The translations under genes and the position numbers were made by a program. Below are positions 46,620 through 58,523 of a DNA stretch of 64,000 nt, in pieces (the first letter of the stretch is position 1; every line of letters begins with the position of its first letter). The notes below the pieces were generated by a model. The model did not search any database, had not been told where the DNA came from, and saw only the letters and a list, made by a program, of their open reading frames with translations. Source of the DNA: Marsupella aquatica. Its lineage: Eukaryota; Marchantiophyta. The stretch is taken from NCBI GenBank assembly GCA_973895155.1, contig OZ316896.1, positions 8,432,001 through 8,496,000 of the forward strand. The letters are read 5' to 3'.

Positions 46620-47165
46620 TACACTGTTTACCATAGTTAGTGTTACTAACACTAATTGTGTAGCTCCAAAAAATTTGAATCCCTCTTGAAATAGTCTTAC
46701 TAACACTAAATCTGTATTAACAGTAATTGTGAGTGATTCAATTAGTGTTACCAGTAACACTAATTATGGAAATCAACTCACACTATTTATGGAGTGGCTA
46801 TTGATACCAAAAATGTTGCATGAAACCATGAATCTTGTTTGTAATAGTAGTCACACTACTTGGGTGTGAAAAATGTGAGTTGAAAATGGTATGGAATTGG
46901 TTGAATTTTTGGACAATAGCATGGACAAAACATACATTAAATTGAGAGAGCCCAACTAAACCATGAGATTTACATTAATCATTCATTCATAAAGCATTCT
47001 ATTGTGTGTTTTCATAGGAATTATTGATTTTTGTGCTATGTTAGTATGTTCCATAATTAGTGTTATTTGAGCTCCAATACTCCTCTATTCACATATTAGT
47101 GTTACTCACACTATTTACAGTGTCACACTATTTCCGTAGTAACACTAACTACGGTAAACAGTGTA
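46620..47165. mobile_element. MITE with near-perfect 28-bp inverted termini and TA ends
   Basis: The left end TACACTGTTTACCATAGTTA and the complement of the right end TACACTGTTTACCGTAGTTA agree at 27 of 28 positions. The outer TA may be the target duplication, which would place it with Tc1/mariner (Stowaway-type) MITEs. The inside holds many copies of a short palindromic motif, TTAGTGTTACTAACACTAA-like, giving it strong secondary structure. Confidence 0.75.
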
Positions 47166-47279
47166 CATGCCTGAATCCCCTCCTGTGCCAGGCTGATGGC
47201 AATTTTTTGGACATTTCTCTGGCCCTAAAGGTCCCAACCTCAACTTACTACCCTGAATGCCCATTCTGTGAATGACAAT

Positions 47280-48900
47280 CGAGACCATGACAAAAATCAG
47301 CATGCATCATCATCTTCACATAAATTACATCCCATCTTTTTCCATCTACATACATTTGGTGGAGTCGTAGGGTTACAGTCTAGAGACTTCACTATAGAAG
47401 CAAAGACCCCAATTGTAGCTTCTGTTTGCTAATTAGTAATAAGATTCACTAGCCCAATTACATGTCCTTGAACATAAATACATATGAAGAAAAGCAATAA
47501 TGCACAAAAAGTCATTCTATGCTATTTCCTTGTTTTTTGCCAACGCTCATGTCAGTTTTGTCTTTATTGAGAGTCAATGTGCTATCTTTGCCCCCATCCT
47601 TGTGTTTTGTCCACCCTCAATTTGAATTTTGTCTTTATTGAGGACTCTTTATCAGTTTTGTCTCTATTGTGAGTTAAGGTCTAGACTCGAGAGTCTTCAC
47701 TGTAGACCATGAACTTTAAAGTAGCTTTCCTTAGCCAATTATTACCGTACTTTCATCTGACTTTGCGCAAAAAAAAACAACTAGCCCAACAAATTAATCT
47801 GTAACATATCTTACTATATAATGGCAAACAAAAGATACTTTTAAAGGCTACCTTATAGAGTGAAACCACTAGACCATAACAAACAAGGACAAAATGTACA
47901 GTGACTTTTAATAAATAAATCTAAGAGTTGCACAAAACAATAGGTATGCAAAGCTAACGGAGGATAGATTTTGGTTTTCAATTCTATTTACTTTCAGGGA
48001 ACTGGTAGTTAGGCTATATATGGTATTGTATTGTAAGTTTGATTAGTAAGATACGGTAGTGTACTGTATCTATGTTAACGTTATAGTACACTATACGTAC
48101 CGGTCCTAAACATACCGGTATGACGGAAGTGTATACGCCGAACTGTACGGCGTTTTGAAATTGTGAGGGGTTCGAGACTTTCAGGAAACGTGTGATGATC
48201 GATGCTGTCTGTGATGAGGAGAGCTCGAGGAGTCGAGACAATGTCGAGAGTGTCGGATTTCTTCTGCGATGGAAGACTGACCATTGACGTTTAGTAGAGA
48301 TCAGGAATGCTGTTTATCGATACCAGGATGCTGCGATTTGCACAATGCAGCGAGAAGTGCCGATTGCAGGAGGAGTCATGGAGAGAAGACGACGCTCGCT
48401 CCTGCACGGGGCAGGCAGCAGGTCGATGATGAGCAGGAGAAGTCGAGGAAGGCCGACGAGTGAGGATCAGGTCCCGTCTCGAAGGTAGGATGGGCAGAGC
48501 ATTTCGAAGCAGAGGTTGGACCCCGGACAATGCTTGAGGTCGTCAATTAGAGAGCTTAGCTGTCGCGTTTCCGGGACTGCTTGAGAGGGAACTGCGTACA
48601 GGCGGTCTGCGCGCACATCAGGTGGAAAAGGATGTTTCTCTTATGACTTAGCTATTTTGATGTTGTCAAACCGGAGCTAGCCTTACTGTTCAGCTCATGT
48701 TTGGCGTTTGTTCGAATTCCTTCTCTCAGAATATCGGTCTCGAGCTCGGTAGCTTTCATCGTCCCGACACGTATTTGAATGACGTTCTAGCTGTTCGGCT
48801 CTCACTAAAATCGTATTTTGATTGTCCGTTTGATGCAGTGAAGTCCCGAGATAAGAACATCGCGTCCTGGTTCGGACCGTCCGTGAGGTTTTCCGTCATT
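47280..48900. other. Intergenic DNA upstream of the SERINC gene
   Basis: It carries two copies of the TTCACTGTAGAC dispersed repeat (about 47375-47455 and 47690-47760). From 48100 on the sequence is GC-richer and likely contains the promoter and 5' UTR of the SERINC gene. No other gene is recognised. Confidence 0.4.
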
Positions 48901-48919
48901 CCCTTTCACAGTGTCACCC

Positions 48920-51900
48920 ATGGGTCTGTGGTCGGAGGAGTCCTGCGTTCGTCGGTCCTGCGCTGGACCAGGCAGCTTGACTGCGCGCTACATCTACGGC
49001 GCCATCTTTCTGCTTACAACGATCATCGCATGGATGATGCGCGACTACAGCTATCATGCTCTCAATGGTCTTTCTGGTAAGTATTCGATAACTCACGCTC
49101 AATTGAAAGATCAGTGTGCAGAGGCCAAGTTCTTTCAAGCACACCTGGTGGCCTGTCAACTTGGAAGTTGAATGATACTTGCAAACAAAGTCATGGAGTC
49201 ATCTGGCAATTCTCTCTGGTGATTACGGTCCAATCTGCGCACAGCTGCTGAAGGCGGATTGTGCCATGTCTCTGATATAGCTCAATTTTTGGTCTTATAC
49301 TCTTTAGCACAATTGTTCCAGCCTTGTACACTGTGTCTACGGAAGACAAGGAACTAGGATCGGTTTTATGGTCAGCTATGGAGTATTTGTCACATCTCTT
49401 CCCCTCTCGAGTTCATATATGCATCAAGCAGATCCCAGCTCCTTGTGTACTAGAGTACGCTGTTGCAGTGAAGGTTGGAGACTCTGTCCTTCAGATCAAT
49501 AACTTCGTTGGATCATCAGAAGGTTGTACTTGACGGGGCTAGTATAGGACCTTGGACTTCGAATTTTCCTCGAAATCTACCTTGTGGATGACACACCTGC
49601 TTGAATGGAGTTGACCATTTGTGCCAAAACATCTATCGGGCGCAATGTACTACGTGAGGAGCAATTTTTGCTTCTTCAGCTGTCGAGAATCTTAGAAGAT
49701 GTTGATTTGAATTCGAAGACAACAAGGCAAGGTTTGTATATAGGATAGATATGGGATCTGAGGCGGAGCATCAATTAAGAATGAGGAATACAAGTGATCT
49801 CTGGTACTTTCTCCATTCTATTGACCTGCATCCAATCCAATTCCATGCCGCACCTGCGGCGTGAACTAATAGAACCTCTTCTCATATCAAGCATGCGACC
49901 GTAAAACACGTATTATAGGAAGCAGTAAGGCGCGAATCTCGCGACACCAGGCCTTGACTAATTCACATGAACAGGGTAGGTGATGAAAATATCTTCAGAT
50001 ATTTCCCAAGAGATCCTCGGTGACCCAGTGAATAATGCAACAATGTCCTCCAGATTGTCTAAGCCAGGGTGGTGTAACTGACCTTCCAGCGTACAGGTGA
50101 CGGAAGAATGGTCATGATTTAGACCTGACTGACAATATCGTGATAAGAACCAAACGATGCAATAAATTTCGTTTTGAGCGATTCAAAGATAGGTTGTCCA
50201 TCTTTAATCTTTAACAGTCATTCCCTAGTACGCTGAAAAGTAGCAGTGATTTCTATTCAGCTTTCACTTGCAAACCCTGTGAGACTGAGTAAATTTCAGT
50301 AAGGTCTTCCAGCAATTCAGTACATCATTTAATTCTATGCGCCATTTGTCTGCAGCTCTAAATGGATGTCACGGAGAGCATAACTGTCTTGGCACGGAGG
50401 GCGTGCTGCGTATCAGTTTGGGTTGCTTCACATTCTTTTTCACCATGTATCTTACAACTGTCGGTACCAAAGACACAGATGACCCTAGGGATTACTGGCA
50501 TTCTGGCTGGTGGCCACTCAAAAGTCTTTTCTGGGTGTTTACAACTGTCCTTCCTTTCTTCATTCCTTCTGCCTTCATTCAGGTCTACGGTGAGATGGCA
50601 AGGTTTGGTGCCGGGTGAGATTCTAAGTCCGGAGACGTTTTTTAACTGTTCGAAAGTCACATCGGCTCGTTTCCTTATCTGTCTTGAGTTCTGTATGGGG
50701 CTGTCGTATAATATCTTATATGTCACAACGAACAAAAGAATTTGTAGGGAAACAGAAACATCACTATAATACTCGTCACCTGTACTACATGAAGTTTCTA
50801 CCTCGTAACTTGACTGACAATCTCTCATGTGGAATGGCTCAACAGGATTTTTTTGGTTATCCAGCTCCTTAGCGTGATCAATTTCGTATTTTGGTGGAAC
50901 GAAAACTGGCTCTCGGAAAAAAACGTCCGCCGCTTGTAAATGCAAAATATCACCACTTTCCCCTTAGTTCTTGATGATTGTATCTTCCAGTTTTGAAATG
51001 TCCTTGGCTCCATACGTTGCAAGTGGATTGCGAAATCCAAAGCGTATACAAATAGCACTGACGTTCTCTGCTGTTCCTGATGGAAATCTGACAGGCAGTG
51101 GGCTACCGTGGCGGTGTCTGTCTTCGCCTATGTCTCCTCCCTTAGCGGTCTTATCATTATGTATGTTTGGTTCGCACCGGCAGCATCTTGTAGTCTCAAC
51201 ATATTCTTTATAACGTGGACTCTTGTACTCATCCTCGTCTTCACAATCATTTCCCTGCATTCAAAGGTATGTCAAGTCACAAAGATCTAGACGTTGAGCT
51301 GGGCACAGAGCAATCTCGTTTGTGTACGAGTGCCCAAGCAGTTGGTGTTACATGCTGTTACGTTGCACGTGAGCTCCAAGTCAAAATCTGAAAATGAGCA
51401 AATGTTTAAGTCTTACAGGTTAATGCCGGCCTTCTTACTTCGGGACTTGTAGCGATGTACGTCGTCTTTCTCTGTTGGTCCGCCATAATGAGGTTGGAGA
51501 CCTTCCACCCACCCAGAAGTTTTTGGCAGTCCTTACCTCAACTTGGAATGGTCATGTCTGACTTCTGTATAATGGATTTGTGCTTGTGATGATCAAATGA
51601 TTGCATATTTTGTGGCCTAATTCATTCGAATACTTTATTCTCGTTAAGGGAAAGTCGGTGCTTCTTGTGCTGTGCGAGAGTACTTACGTATCTCTGTTTC
51701 TAAATATGTTATCATTCATCTAGTGGACTTCCTTGTAGACATTGTTCTTCTGAGATCGTGGTGATGAACAGTGGCAGAGGTGTGGTGACATTTTCTTGGT
51801 TGTACTCGTCGCAGTGAGCCGGCGGCGGTGACTTGCAACACGAGGCCCAGGCAAACTGGGCACACAGATTGGATTACTGTCGTGGTATCTATCTTAAGTC

Positions 51901-52796
51901 CAGGCTTTCACCACTCTAAACGCTGTCAACTGACTTTCCTGCCTGTACACCTTGTGTTTGAAGATTAGTCCAGTGCTGTGTTCTCTCCGATTCAGAGGTT
52001 AACGAATTTTTTATTTTTGCGCAGAGTTTTTTGTTAGCTTTCTCTGCCATTATCTTGTCAACATTCTCGACGGGAATCGATTCCCAGGCATTCTCTGTAA
52101 GTTCACTACGCAGTTGTGAATTTTGAGGTCTCTTACAATCTGACTGTCATCTTGGTGCTATACCATCCTTCTGGTCGTCCATTTGGAAAGGAAGAACATC
52201 TGTACGATTTGGAGGCCACTAAACACGGAAAGTACAGAATTCTATCATTGGACAATGCCATGAACGTCAATGTGTGTGTTTCCTTTTCATGAGCCGTGCT
52301 TCAGATGTTTGCATAATTAAAATTGTGAAGATTTGATCTCAACTACTTAGACCAGCTAACTTGTAGTTTGTTATGGTCAGTTATTTGTCCTCGGACAGGA
52401 ATGTTAGTATTCTTTGGACTCTTAACACGCTGGTTGTATCCCTTACAGATGACAAGTAAGGATGGCCGACCGGAGGGTCACGTGCCTTACGGATACGGAT
52501 TCTTTCACTTTGTATTTGCAATGGGCGCCATGTACTTCGCGATGCTCTTTGTGGGGTGGAATCTGCACCAAACAGCCCACAAGTACGGGGATTTCTCCTA
52601 ATTGCTGTGCTGGCTGAAAATTGTATTCAAACAACTCGATGTTTCTTGAAGTCTTGCCCTGCCGTAGAGCCATAATTGCTTCCTCGCCTTTAACTCGTTC
52701 CGGAGCTCCCTGTTGTGATCAGGTGGAGTATTGACGTCGGCTGGGCCAGTGTCTGGGTGAAAATTGTCAATGAATGGCTCGCAGCTTTGGTGTACA
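48920..52796 (+). CDS. SERINC/TMS family membrane protein, at least nine exons, last exon not found
   Basis: Exons are 48920-49076, 50356-50614, 50846-50935, 51095-51266, 51419-51492, 51815-51884, 52025-52096, 52449-52582 and 52723-52796. All are in phase at GT-AG sites, and each matches a block of plant SERINC proteins. These include ARYIYGAIFLLTTIIAWMM, a REGVLRISLG-like segment (EGVLRISLGCF), DPRDYWHSGWW, ARFGAG, VINFVFWWNENW, APAASCSLN, SGLVAMYVVFLCWSA then SEP, FSTGIDSQAF, YGYGFFHFVFAMGAMYFAML, and WSIDVGWASVWVKIVNEWLAALVY. The family spans the membrane about ten times and is linked to serine-containing lipid synthesis and vesicle membranes. The expected last about 15-20 residues (a tryptophan-containing helix end) should follow 52796 but were not identified. 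The intron there begins with a 95-bp tandem repeat. Confidence 0.9.
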
Positions 52797-52804
52797 GTAA
52801 GTCT

Positions 52805-53088
52805 TACTCCACGCATCTCACTCACCATATTATCGTTTCCCTTCAAAGATCTTTAAAACATTTATGGATGCCAAAAGCCTTTGTAGATTGATGGAAATCT
52901 ACTCAACGCATCCCACTCACCTTATTGATGTTTACCTGAGAAGATGTATGAAATGTTTGTGGATGCCAGAGACTTTGTAATTCGATGGAAAGCTACTCCA
53001 CACATCCCACTCACCTTAGCATAGCTTTACCTGGGAATCTCTTTGAAATATTTGTGGGTGCCAGAAGACTTTATTATTCGATGGAAAG
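52805..53088 (+). repeat. 95-bp tandem repeat, three copies, at the end of the SERINC gene
   Basis: Units begin at TACTC, 52805, 52900 and 52994. They share TCACTCACCTTA-like, GGATGCCA-like and TTCGATGGAAAGCT-like blocks. The array starts eight bases after the last identified exon, so it lies in or replaces the final intron. Confidence 0.85.
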
Positions 53089-53580
53089 CTTTAGGCAAAT
53101 ACCAAGCGAGAAGGCACTAGTCCAGCATTCGACTAAAACATGCCTGCTCGTGCGCAGTTTGGTGTATGGTGGGACCATTTATCCTGCGAGATCGCAATTT
53201 TTGAGGTGGAGGGATTAGACACTTCCGTGGATTATCCTTGCTTCTGTGAGTTCTGCACATTATTCTTTACCCGTTGAGAGGGCACCCAACTGTGGCCCCC
53301 GCGAGCCCACCCATTCACAACGGCATTGGCTACGCCGCATCGCCAAATGAGGCTTTCCGATAAATATTGTACAGTGAGAGTTTTTTTCTTCAATTCATAA
53401 ATCGTCCCATCTCTATTGTCCCCGAAGAAGTAGCCCCCATGGGCTCTCATGTTTGACAAAATCTAAGGTCGACTGACCTGAAATATTATTTAAACTCTGA
53501 TAGTATTTTATTTTGCTTGAATGTCCACACTTTTGGACTTCCAAGCTATTTCAGTGTGTTCATGTTCTTCGGAGAAACCT
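53089..53580. other. Downstream flank of the SERINC gene
   Basis: A 77-codon open frame runs through here from the last repeat unit to 53218, but it has no similarity to SERINC C-termini. Nothing else is recognised. Confidence 0.3.
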
Positions 53581-53583
53581 CAT

Positions 53584-53770
53584 GCTTCATTTAGGCACCA
53601 ACTTCGGTGTTCCCCGTATCATGACAATCAATGGCAGCAGGCTTATGCTTCATTTGGGCACCAACTTCATTGTTGCCCCCATATGACAATCAATGGCAGC
53701 AGGCTTATACTTCATTTGAGCGCCAACTTCATTGTTGCCCCCATATGACAATCTATGGCGGCAGCCTTAT
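53584..53770 (+). repeat. 62-63-bp tandem repeat, three copies
   Basis: Units start at 53584, 53647 and 53709 and share CTTCATTTGGGCACCAACTT-like and ATGACAATCAATGGCAGCAG-like blocks. The second and third are the most alike. Confidence 0.9.
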
Positions 53771-53779
53771 TTTCTTGCA

Positions 53780-55050
53780 GGCTATTTGAATTTGTGGTAT
53801 TAACTTGACAGGCTCCTACATTGTGGGACTGATTAGGTTCTTGTGATCTTGGAGGATGAGCGACCTCCTTTCTTTTTTTGTCTTGAATGCAATCATTCAC
53901 CACTGTGAATGATGTGGATGTAACTCGAAGTGTAATTCAAAGTGTTTTACACTTTGAGAGATATATTTGAAGTATGTTACTATAAACTTGCAGACGTAAG
54001 GTGAATCATGTTTTATTTGTGTTGTGGTTTGAAAACAAATCTTTACAAGTTCTAGAAGTGCATATTTCCACAATTGCATATGCAGTGTTTTGGGCTGACC
54101 TCTTGCAGATAGGGGGTTTCAGTGGTACTCCCACTATAGACTCGAGTGGGTTTGTACATGACTGGCTTTCCCTGTCAATGAAAACTTGTGTGGGGATTGG
54201 GGCTGGCTTGAACTTCTCTGCAAGTAATTCACAGCAGATCGTCTTCCTAATTTTATTTGGGTGACTCCATAAAATTTGGACCTTGCAGGACATGTGCTTA
54301 CCAAGATAATTTTGGAGCGACATCATTTCCCTGCGTGTTAAAGAGTAACTTGATAATATTATTTGAGGTATGCAGGCAGGAGCAATTCACTATATTTTTT
54401 TGAAAACAATTGTAATGGTGGTGGATTGTTGAAATTTTAGGATTGATGCTTATAAATCCACATATTTATTCATATGCAAGCTGGAAAGTCCAATGATCAT
54501 ACATCTTTTCCAAAAATCCGAGAGAATATTGCACTAGACAACCAAGTCATTCTGAGAAACCAAAGTTCATTCATCCTTTGGCACATGGGTAGGCCAGCCT
54601 CGCATGGGGAGCCACTGTCTTTGTGCCAAAATTGATTTTAACCACATTACATCATACCATCATTACATAACTATTTTGGTGGTGGCCAACCCTTTGCAAC
54701 AAGATGTTGTCGGGAGAGTAGAGGCAGGCAATGCGACAATGGTGACAAGGACCAAAGAGACATCAGATATTTTCCTCCCCCTTGCTATTGAGATATTTGG
54801 ATGACTCTGTCATCAGTTCGATGGACTACTTTGACTGGCCACTTGAATCACGGATGGGTGGGAGGGTTCCTTAGTGCTAGCTTTTCCCCCATTTTCTTTC
54901 TTCTCTAGATTTTGGGGTTTGGCTTCTTTAGTGTTTGGTGTTTGTCTGCATTGAACCTCTTTTGCTTTCCCCCATGCAAGCCAGTAACATTGACAACATG
55001 TTTGGTGACCAAGTTCAAGCCATGAAACCTCTTTCCAAACTCCCTCCCCA
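53780..55050. other. Intergenic DNA, no gene recognised
   Basis: Short open frames only. No repeat family or RNA gene is apparent. Confidence 0.3.
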
Positions 55051-57050
55051 GCCCTAAAATCACTCTAATGCCAACACCGGGCCTGGTGGGGAGTACCGGT
55101 GCGGACACTAAACCGACCCTAAACCACTCTGATGCCAATACAGGGCCTGATGGGGAGTATTGGTGGGGATGCTCCAACTAGTTGACTCATGTTATGGACC
55201 AAGAAAGTTATGGATAGCCAAATTCATAATCCGTAAAGCTAAATTGGTAAAGAATGATATATAGTCGCGGAACTTGATTACCTTAACACTTAGCTCTGGC
55301 GTAGCTGACTCTAATGCCAAGTTCCCCTATGGTTCAGGCTCGGAACAACCATTTGTGGAGGACTTAGCATGGGGAGACTTGCGGGCAATGAGGCGTGACA
55401 CTGACAAAGACAAGGCGCTAAGCTGGTGACACACACTAAAGACTTAGACTAGATGAGGGCTGGTTGGGTCTTGGGAAAGGGCTGGAGTCAAGGTGGACCA
55501 TCCGTACCCCCGGACAGACTTTGAGTTTGGGGGGCTTGAGTAGGAATTTCTCTTGAGGCCAAGGCAAATGGAGTTTACTCCATGGGCAACGGACGCTTGG
55601 AGCACGAGTTATGGTCCGATCCAAGTTTGGCCACTCGAGGGCCCCGAGCGACGACGGGTTCTGAGTGCCTAGGCATGAGCAATGGGTTGGCCCGATCACA
55701 ATAGACTAAGACACTCCGCTTACAAACGCCTAACTAGAAAGTTATGGGCGTAGCCAACTGGTAGCGCGCCCAGACATGCGGGTTGGGGTCCAGGTAGGGG
55801 GTCAAAATTTGGGGACCAAAGTAGGTCCGGGGGTGGCAAGTCTCCAAAAGCATATATGAGGGGAGTGGTGTTTCCCTGGGGGTTAAGGGCAAGCAGAAGT
55901 TGTGAGCCGCGGCGGTCGCAACACTAAGAAAAAACATCAAATTGAAACGATGATAACTTCCCAACTATAGTTTATTGGAGGACTTCTTGTTTGGAAAGCT
56001 TTCAAGGAGGAATACATCTTCCTAAGCTTAGCTGGGTCTAGGGTGTGTCATGGGTTCTCGGGGTTTATGAGGGCTATCTCACCCGTTTACCAAATCCTGT
56101 TGGAACAATAGCCAAGCCGAGTTCAGTCTCCCAAAGGAGCTTGCGTTGGTTAGGCAAGGCCAAGTAGGCATGGAGGTTGAGTTCCAAGGGCACTTGGCCC
56201 CTAAGCCATGAGTGGGAGAATCGAGAGTTGGTTACTAGAGTCGGGGCCATTCTGGCCCCGGCGTTGGGACAAGGGGATAAGCTTGGCGGTCAATTGGTGA
56301 TGGATAGGTACGAGGGGGACCCAAGGTGCACCCTAAGAGGGGCTATTCTGGACGAACAGTGAGTGTCGGCTTTGGTTCCGGCTTATGGCAACGGAAAGAC
56401 CTATCGCTGACCTACTTACCAATGTTTGTTGAGCTTGAGTTAGGATGCTAGACTTGGGGAGATCTAGATCCTGTTGGGTTTCTTACCGAGATACTTGGTT
56501 GTTTGTGAAGACAGTGAGGACCGTTGAGCAACGGTCGGGTTAGGGAGCAAGTGCGACTTCGTATGGGAGTGACCACAAACAGTGCAAGGGGCATCGAGTT
56601 GCTTGCTCAAGGACTTCTGTGAAGACATTCGGGCAACAAGGGCACTTAGGCGTGGGTGCTGAGATTGGTGAGGGCGTTGGGTGGCTAGGTCCACCACTTA
56701 TATGCCATGACTGAACCTTTACTAGGTGACGTGGGAGAAATAAAGTCAGGGCCATTTCTTCATGGGGAAAGGCCATCACCTATAAAGTTTTGAGACTCCC
56801 TATTTGAATTAGCTGAAGTGTAATGAAGAATGAACAGAGCAACAAGCCAAGCCCTGAGAAGAAGAAGAGAACTCCACCTGCATCTGGCTGAGCTTTAGGC
56901 TTGATTGGTCTGCTATGTTGGTGGTACCATTTCATAGACAAAGGGCTGTGCGTCAGAGGGTTCAAGCATTCATTATTCTTTGTAAGGGTGAGGCAATGGG
57001 TTTTAGGGCTTCTATGTAGATTCCCTTGCATGACCATCCCCTTGAAATTT
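55050..57050. mobile_element. GC-richer region, probable decayed LTR-type element
   Basis: Two tandem blocks near 55062 and 55127 (CACTCTGATGCCAATACAGG and its variant) contain, on the minus strand, TGGCATCAGAG-like sequences close to the tRNA-Met primer site TGGTATCAGAG. The following about 1.8 kb is GC-richer than its surroundings and has no long coding region. A TATAAAG lies near 56780. This fits a non-coding or decayed retroelement on the minus strand, but LTR pairs were not defined. Confidence 0.35.
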
Positions 57051-57263
57051 ACCTCAGAGATCTACCAGGCTCTGCCCTACCAGGACCTTCCCCATGCAAT
57101 TTACCCCAGAGCTCTACCAGGCTCTTCAGTTTGCCACTGGTTAGGTTTTTAGGTAGAGTTTAGCTGCATTTGTCCTTAGGCCATTGTTAGGTCCCCCCCC
57201 CTGGGCTTTTTGGCTGTTTTGTTGCCTCCCCTTGGTTGGGCCTCTTGCCTTTGGGATCATGTA

Positions 57264-57438
57264 CTTAAACCACCACTAGGCATGTAAGGGGGAAGTGTCG
57301 AAGACTTATCTGTTTTTCACTTTCCTCTCATTCTTCTCCTCTCCCGTTTCATATTGCTCCACAAATTCAGGAATTCAAGTATACTATCTATGGTGAAACC
57401 TTACACCAGGTTTGTGTCATGGCTAGTGGTGGTTTAAG
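57264..57438. mobile_element. MITE-like element, TTAAACCACCACTAG termini (copy 2)
   Basis: The 16-base ends CTTAAACCACCACTAG and CTAGTGGTGGTTTAAG are perfect inverted repeats. The inside matches 39987-40142 (TTTTCACTTTCCTCTCATTC; GGTGAAACC; GTGTCATGG). No target duplication is clear. Confidence 0.7.
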
Positions 57439-57439
57439 C

Positions 57440-58017
57440 CATTACTAGGGCGTGTCAATGTAGGTCTGTAACTCAGTTACAAATCAGGACATAAATTGCT
57501 TTTACAGCCAAAGACAAAATCATTATGGGAGACCAAAATACATACCCATAAGCATTTTAAGTCCAAATATCCACAACCCGTAACTCACTTACAAATCAGG
57601 ACATAAATTGCTTTTATAGCCACACACAAAATCACTAAAGGAGACCAAAATACATACCCCATTTAAAGTCCAAACATCCATAGCCGTAAGCAGAGGCAGT
57701 AATCTTACTTTAGGGAGAATCCTCTAAAGTGCCCCCCCCCCCCCCCCCCCCTCTCCTTTTTGGCTGTTTTGTTGCTCCCCTTATTGGGCCTTTTGCCTTT
57801 GAGATCAGGTCTTTGGTTGGGCACCTGTTTGTTGGGGGTGGGCGGCGCATATATGTAATTCTTATCCTCTACTTCTGGTGGAGGGAAGGCTCCTGGACGA
57901 GTTCACCTGAGAAGCTCACTGGACAGGTTGACTGGCCTGTAATCTAGTTAAAGTGCACTTGTGTCTGAAGCATCCTGCCTCGCATTCGTTGCATATGGTG
58001 CGTGCCCTCCTTGAGAT
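57440..58017. other. Repeats and homopolymer upstream of the P450 gene
   Basis: A direct duplication spans about 57469-57545 and 57581-57665 (AACTCAGTTACAAATCAGG-like, GGAGACCAAAATACATACCC). A run of more than 20 C lies near 57730-57751, followed by TTTTTGGCTGTTTTGTTG, which also follows the C run near 57192. No gene is seen. Confidence 0.5.
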
Positions 58018-58490
58018 TCTGGTCCCGCTTTATTTAAGGCTCGTGTGAATCTGCTGAGTGGCGTTTCTCACCAAATTCGGTGACAAATCTTGCAGGGCAG
58101 TGGGTGGCAGTGGGTGGCAGTGGGTGGGGGGTCCCAGTGGACGAGAACAGTTTGATTGAGGTTTTTTTTAGCTCAAATCAGTGAGAATCGGGATGTTGTG
58201 AGTCGTTGGTTCGTAGGAGTTGGGTAGCCGGTTTTCGATTGTTCGCAGATAGAATTCTGGTGAAGGGTGGAGTTTCTGATCCCGCTTAGTTTAACGTTGA
58301 TGCGAATCTCCGTGTGTTGCGTTTCTCACCAAATTCGGTGGCAAATCTTGCACCCAGTGGCAGTGAACAGTTTAACTGAGGAGTTTTCTCGCAAATCAGT
58401 AAATGGTTGGACTTTAATGAGATGTGAGTGCGGCCGAGTGGGGTGACAGTTTTTCGATTGCTCGCAGATAGAATTCTGGGGAAAGGTGGG
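58018..58490 (+). repeat. Tandem duplication of about 215-255 bp in the P450 leader
   Basis: Copy 1 (58018-58270) and copy 2 (58274-58490) share TCCCGCTT, GCGTTTCTCACCAAATTCGG, CAAATCTTGCA and CGCAGATAGAATTCTGG. The copies have diverged by substitutions and indels; copy 1 has a triple GCAGTGGGTGG. The second copy ends about 35 bases before the start codon, so the array likely includes promoter and 5' UTR. Confidence 0.85.
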
Positions 58491-58523
58491 AAGGAAGACT
58501 CTGGGTGAAGCTCTTGGGTTACG

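Noticed and set aside
52985-53218. 77-codon frame as the last SERINC exon
   Set aside because: It could join in phase after a TAG acceptor, but its residues do not resemble the hydrophobic, Trp-containing end of the family.
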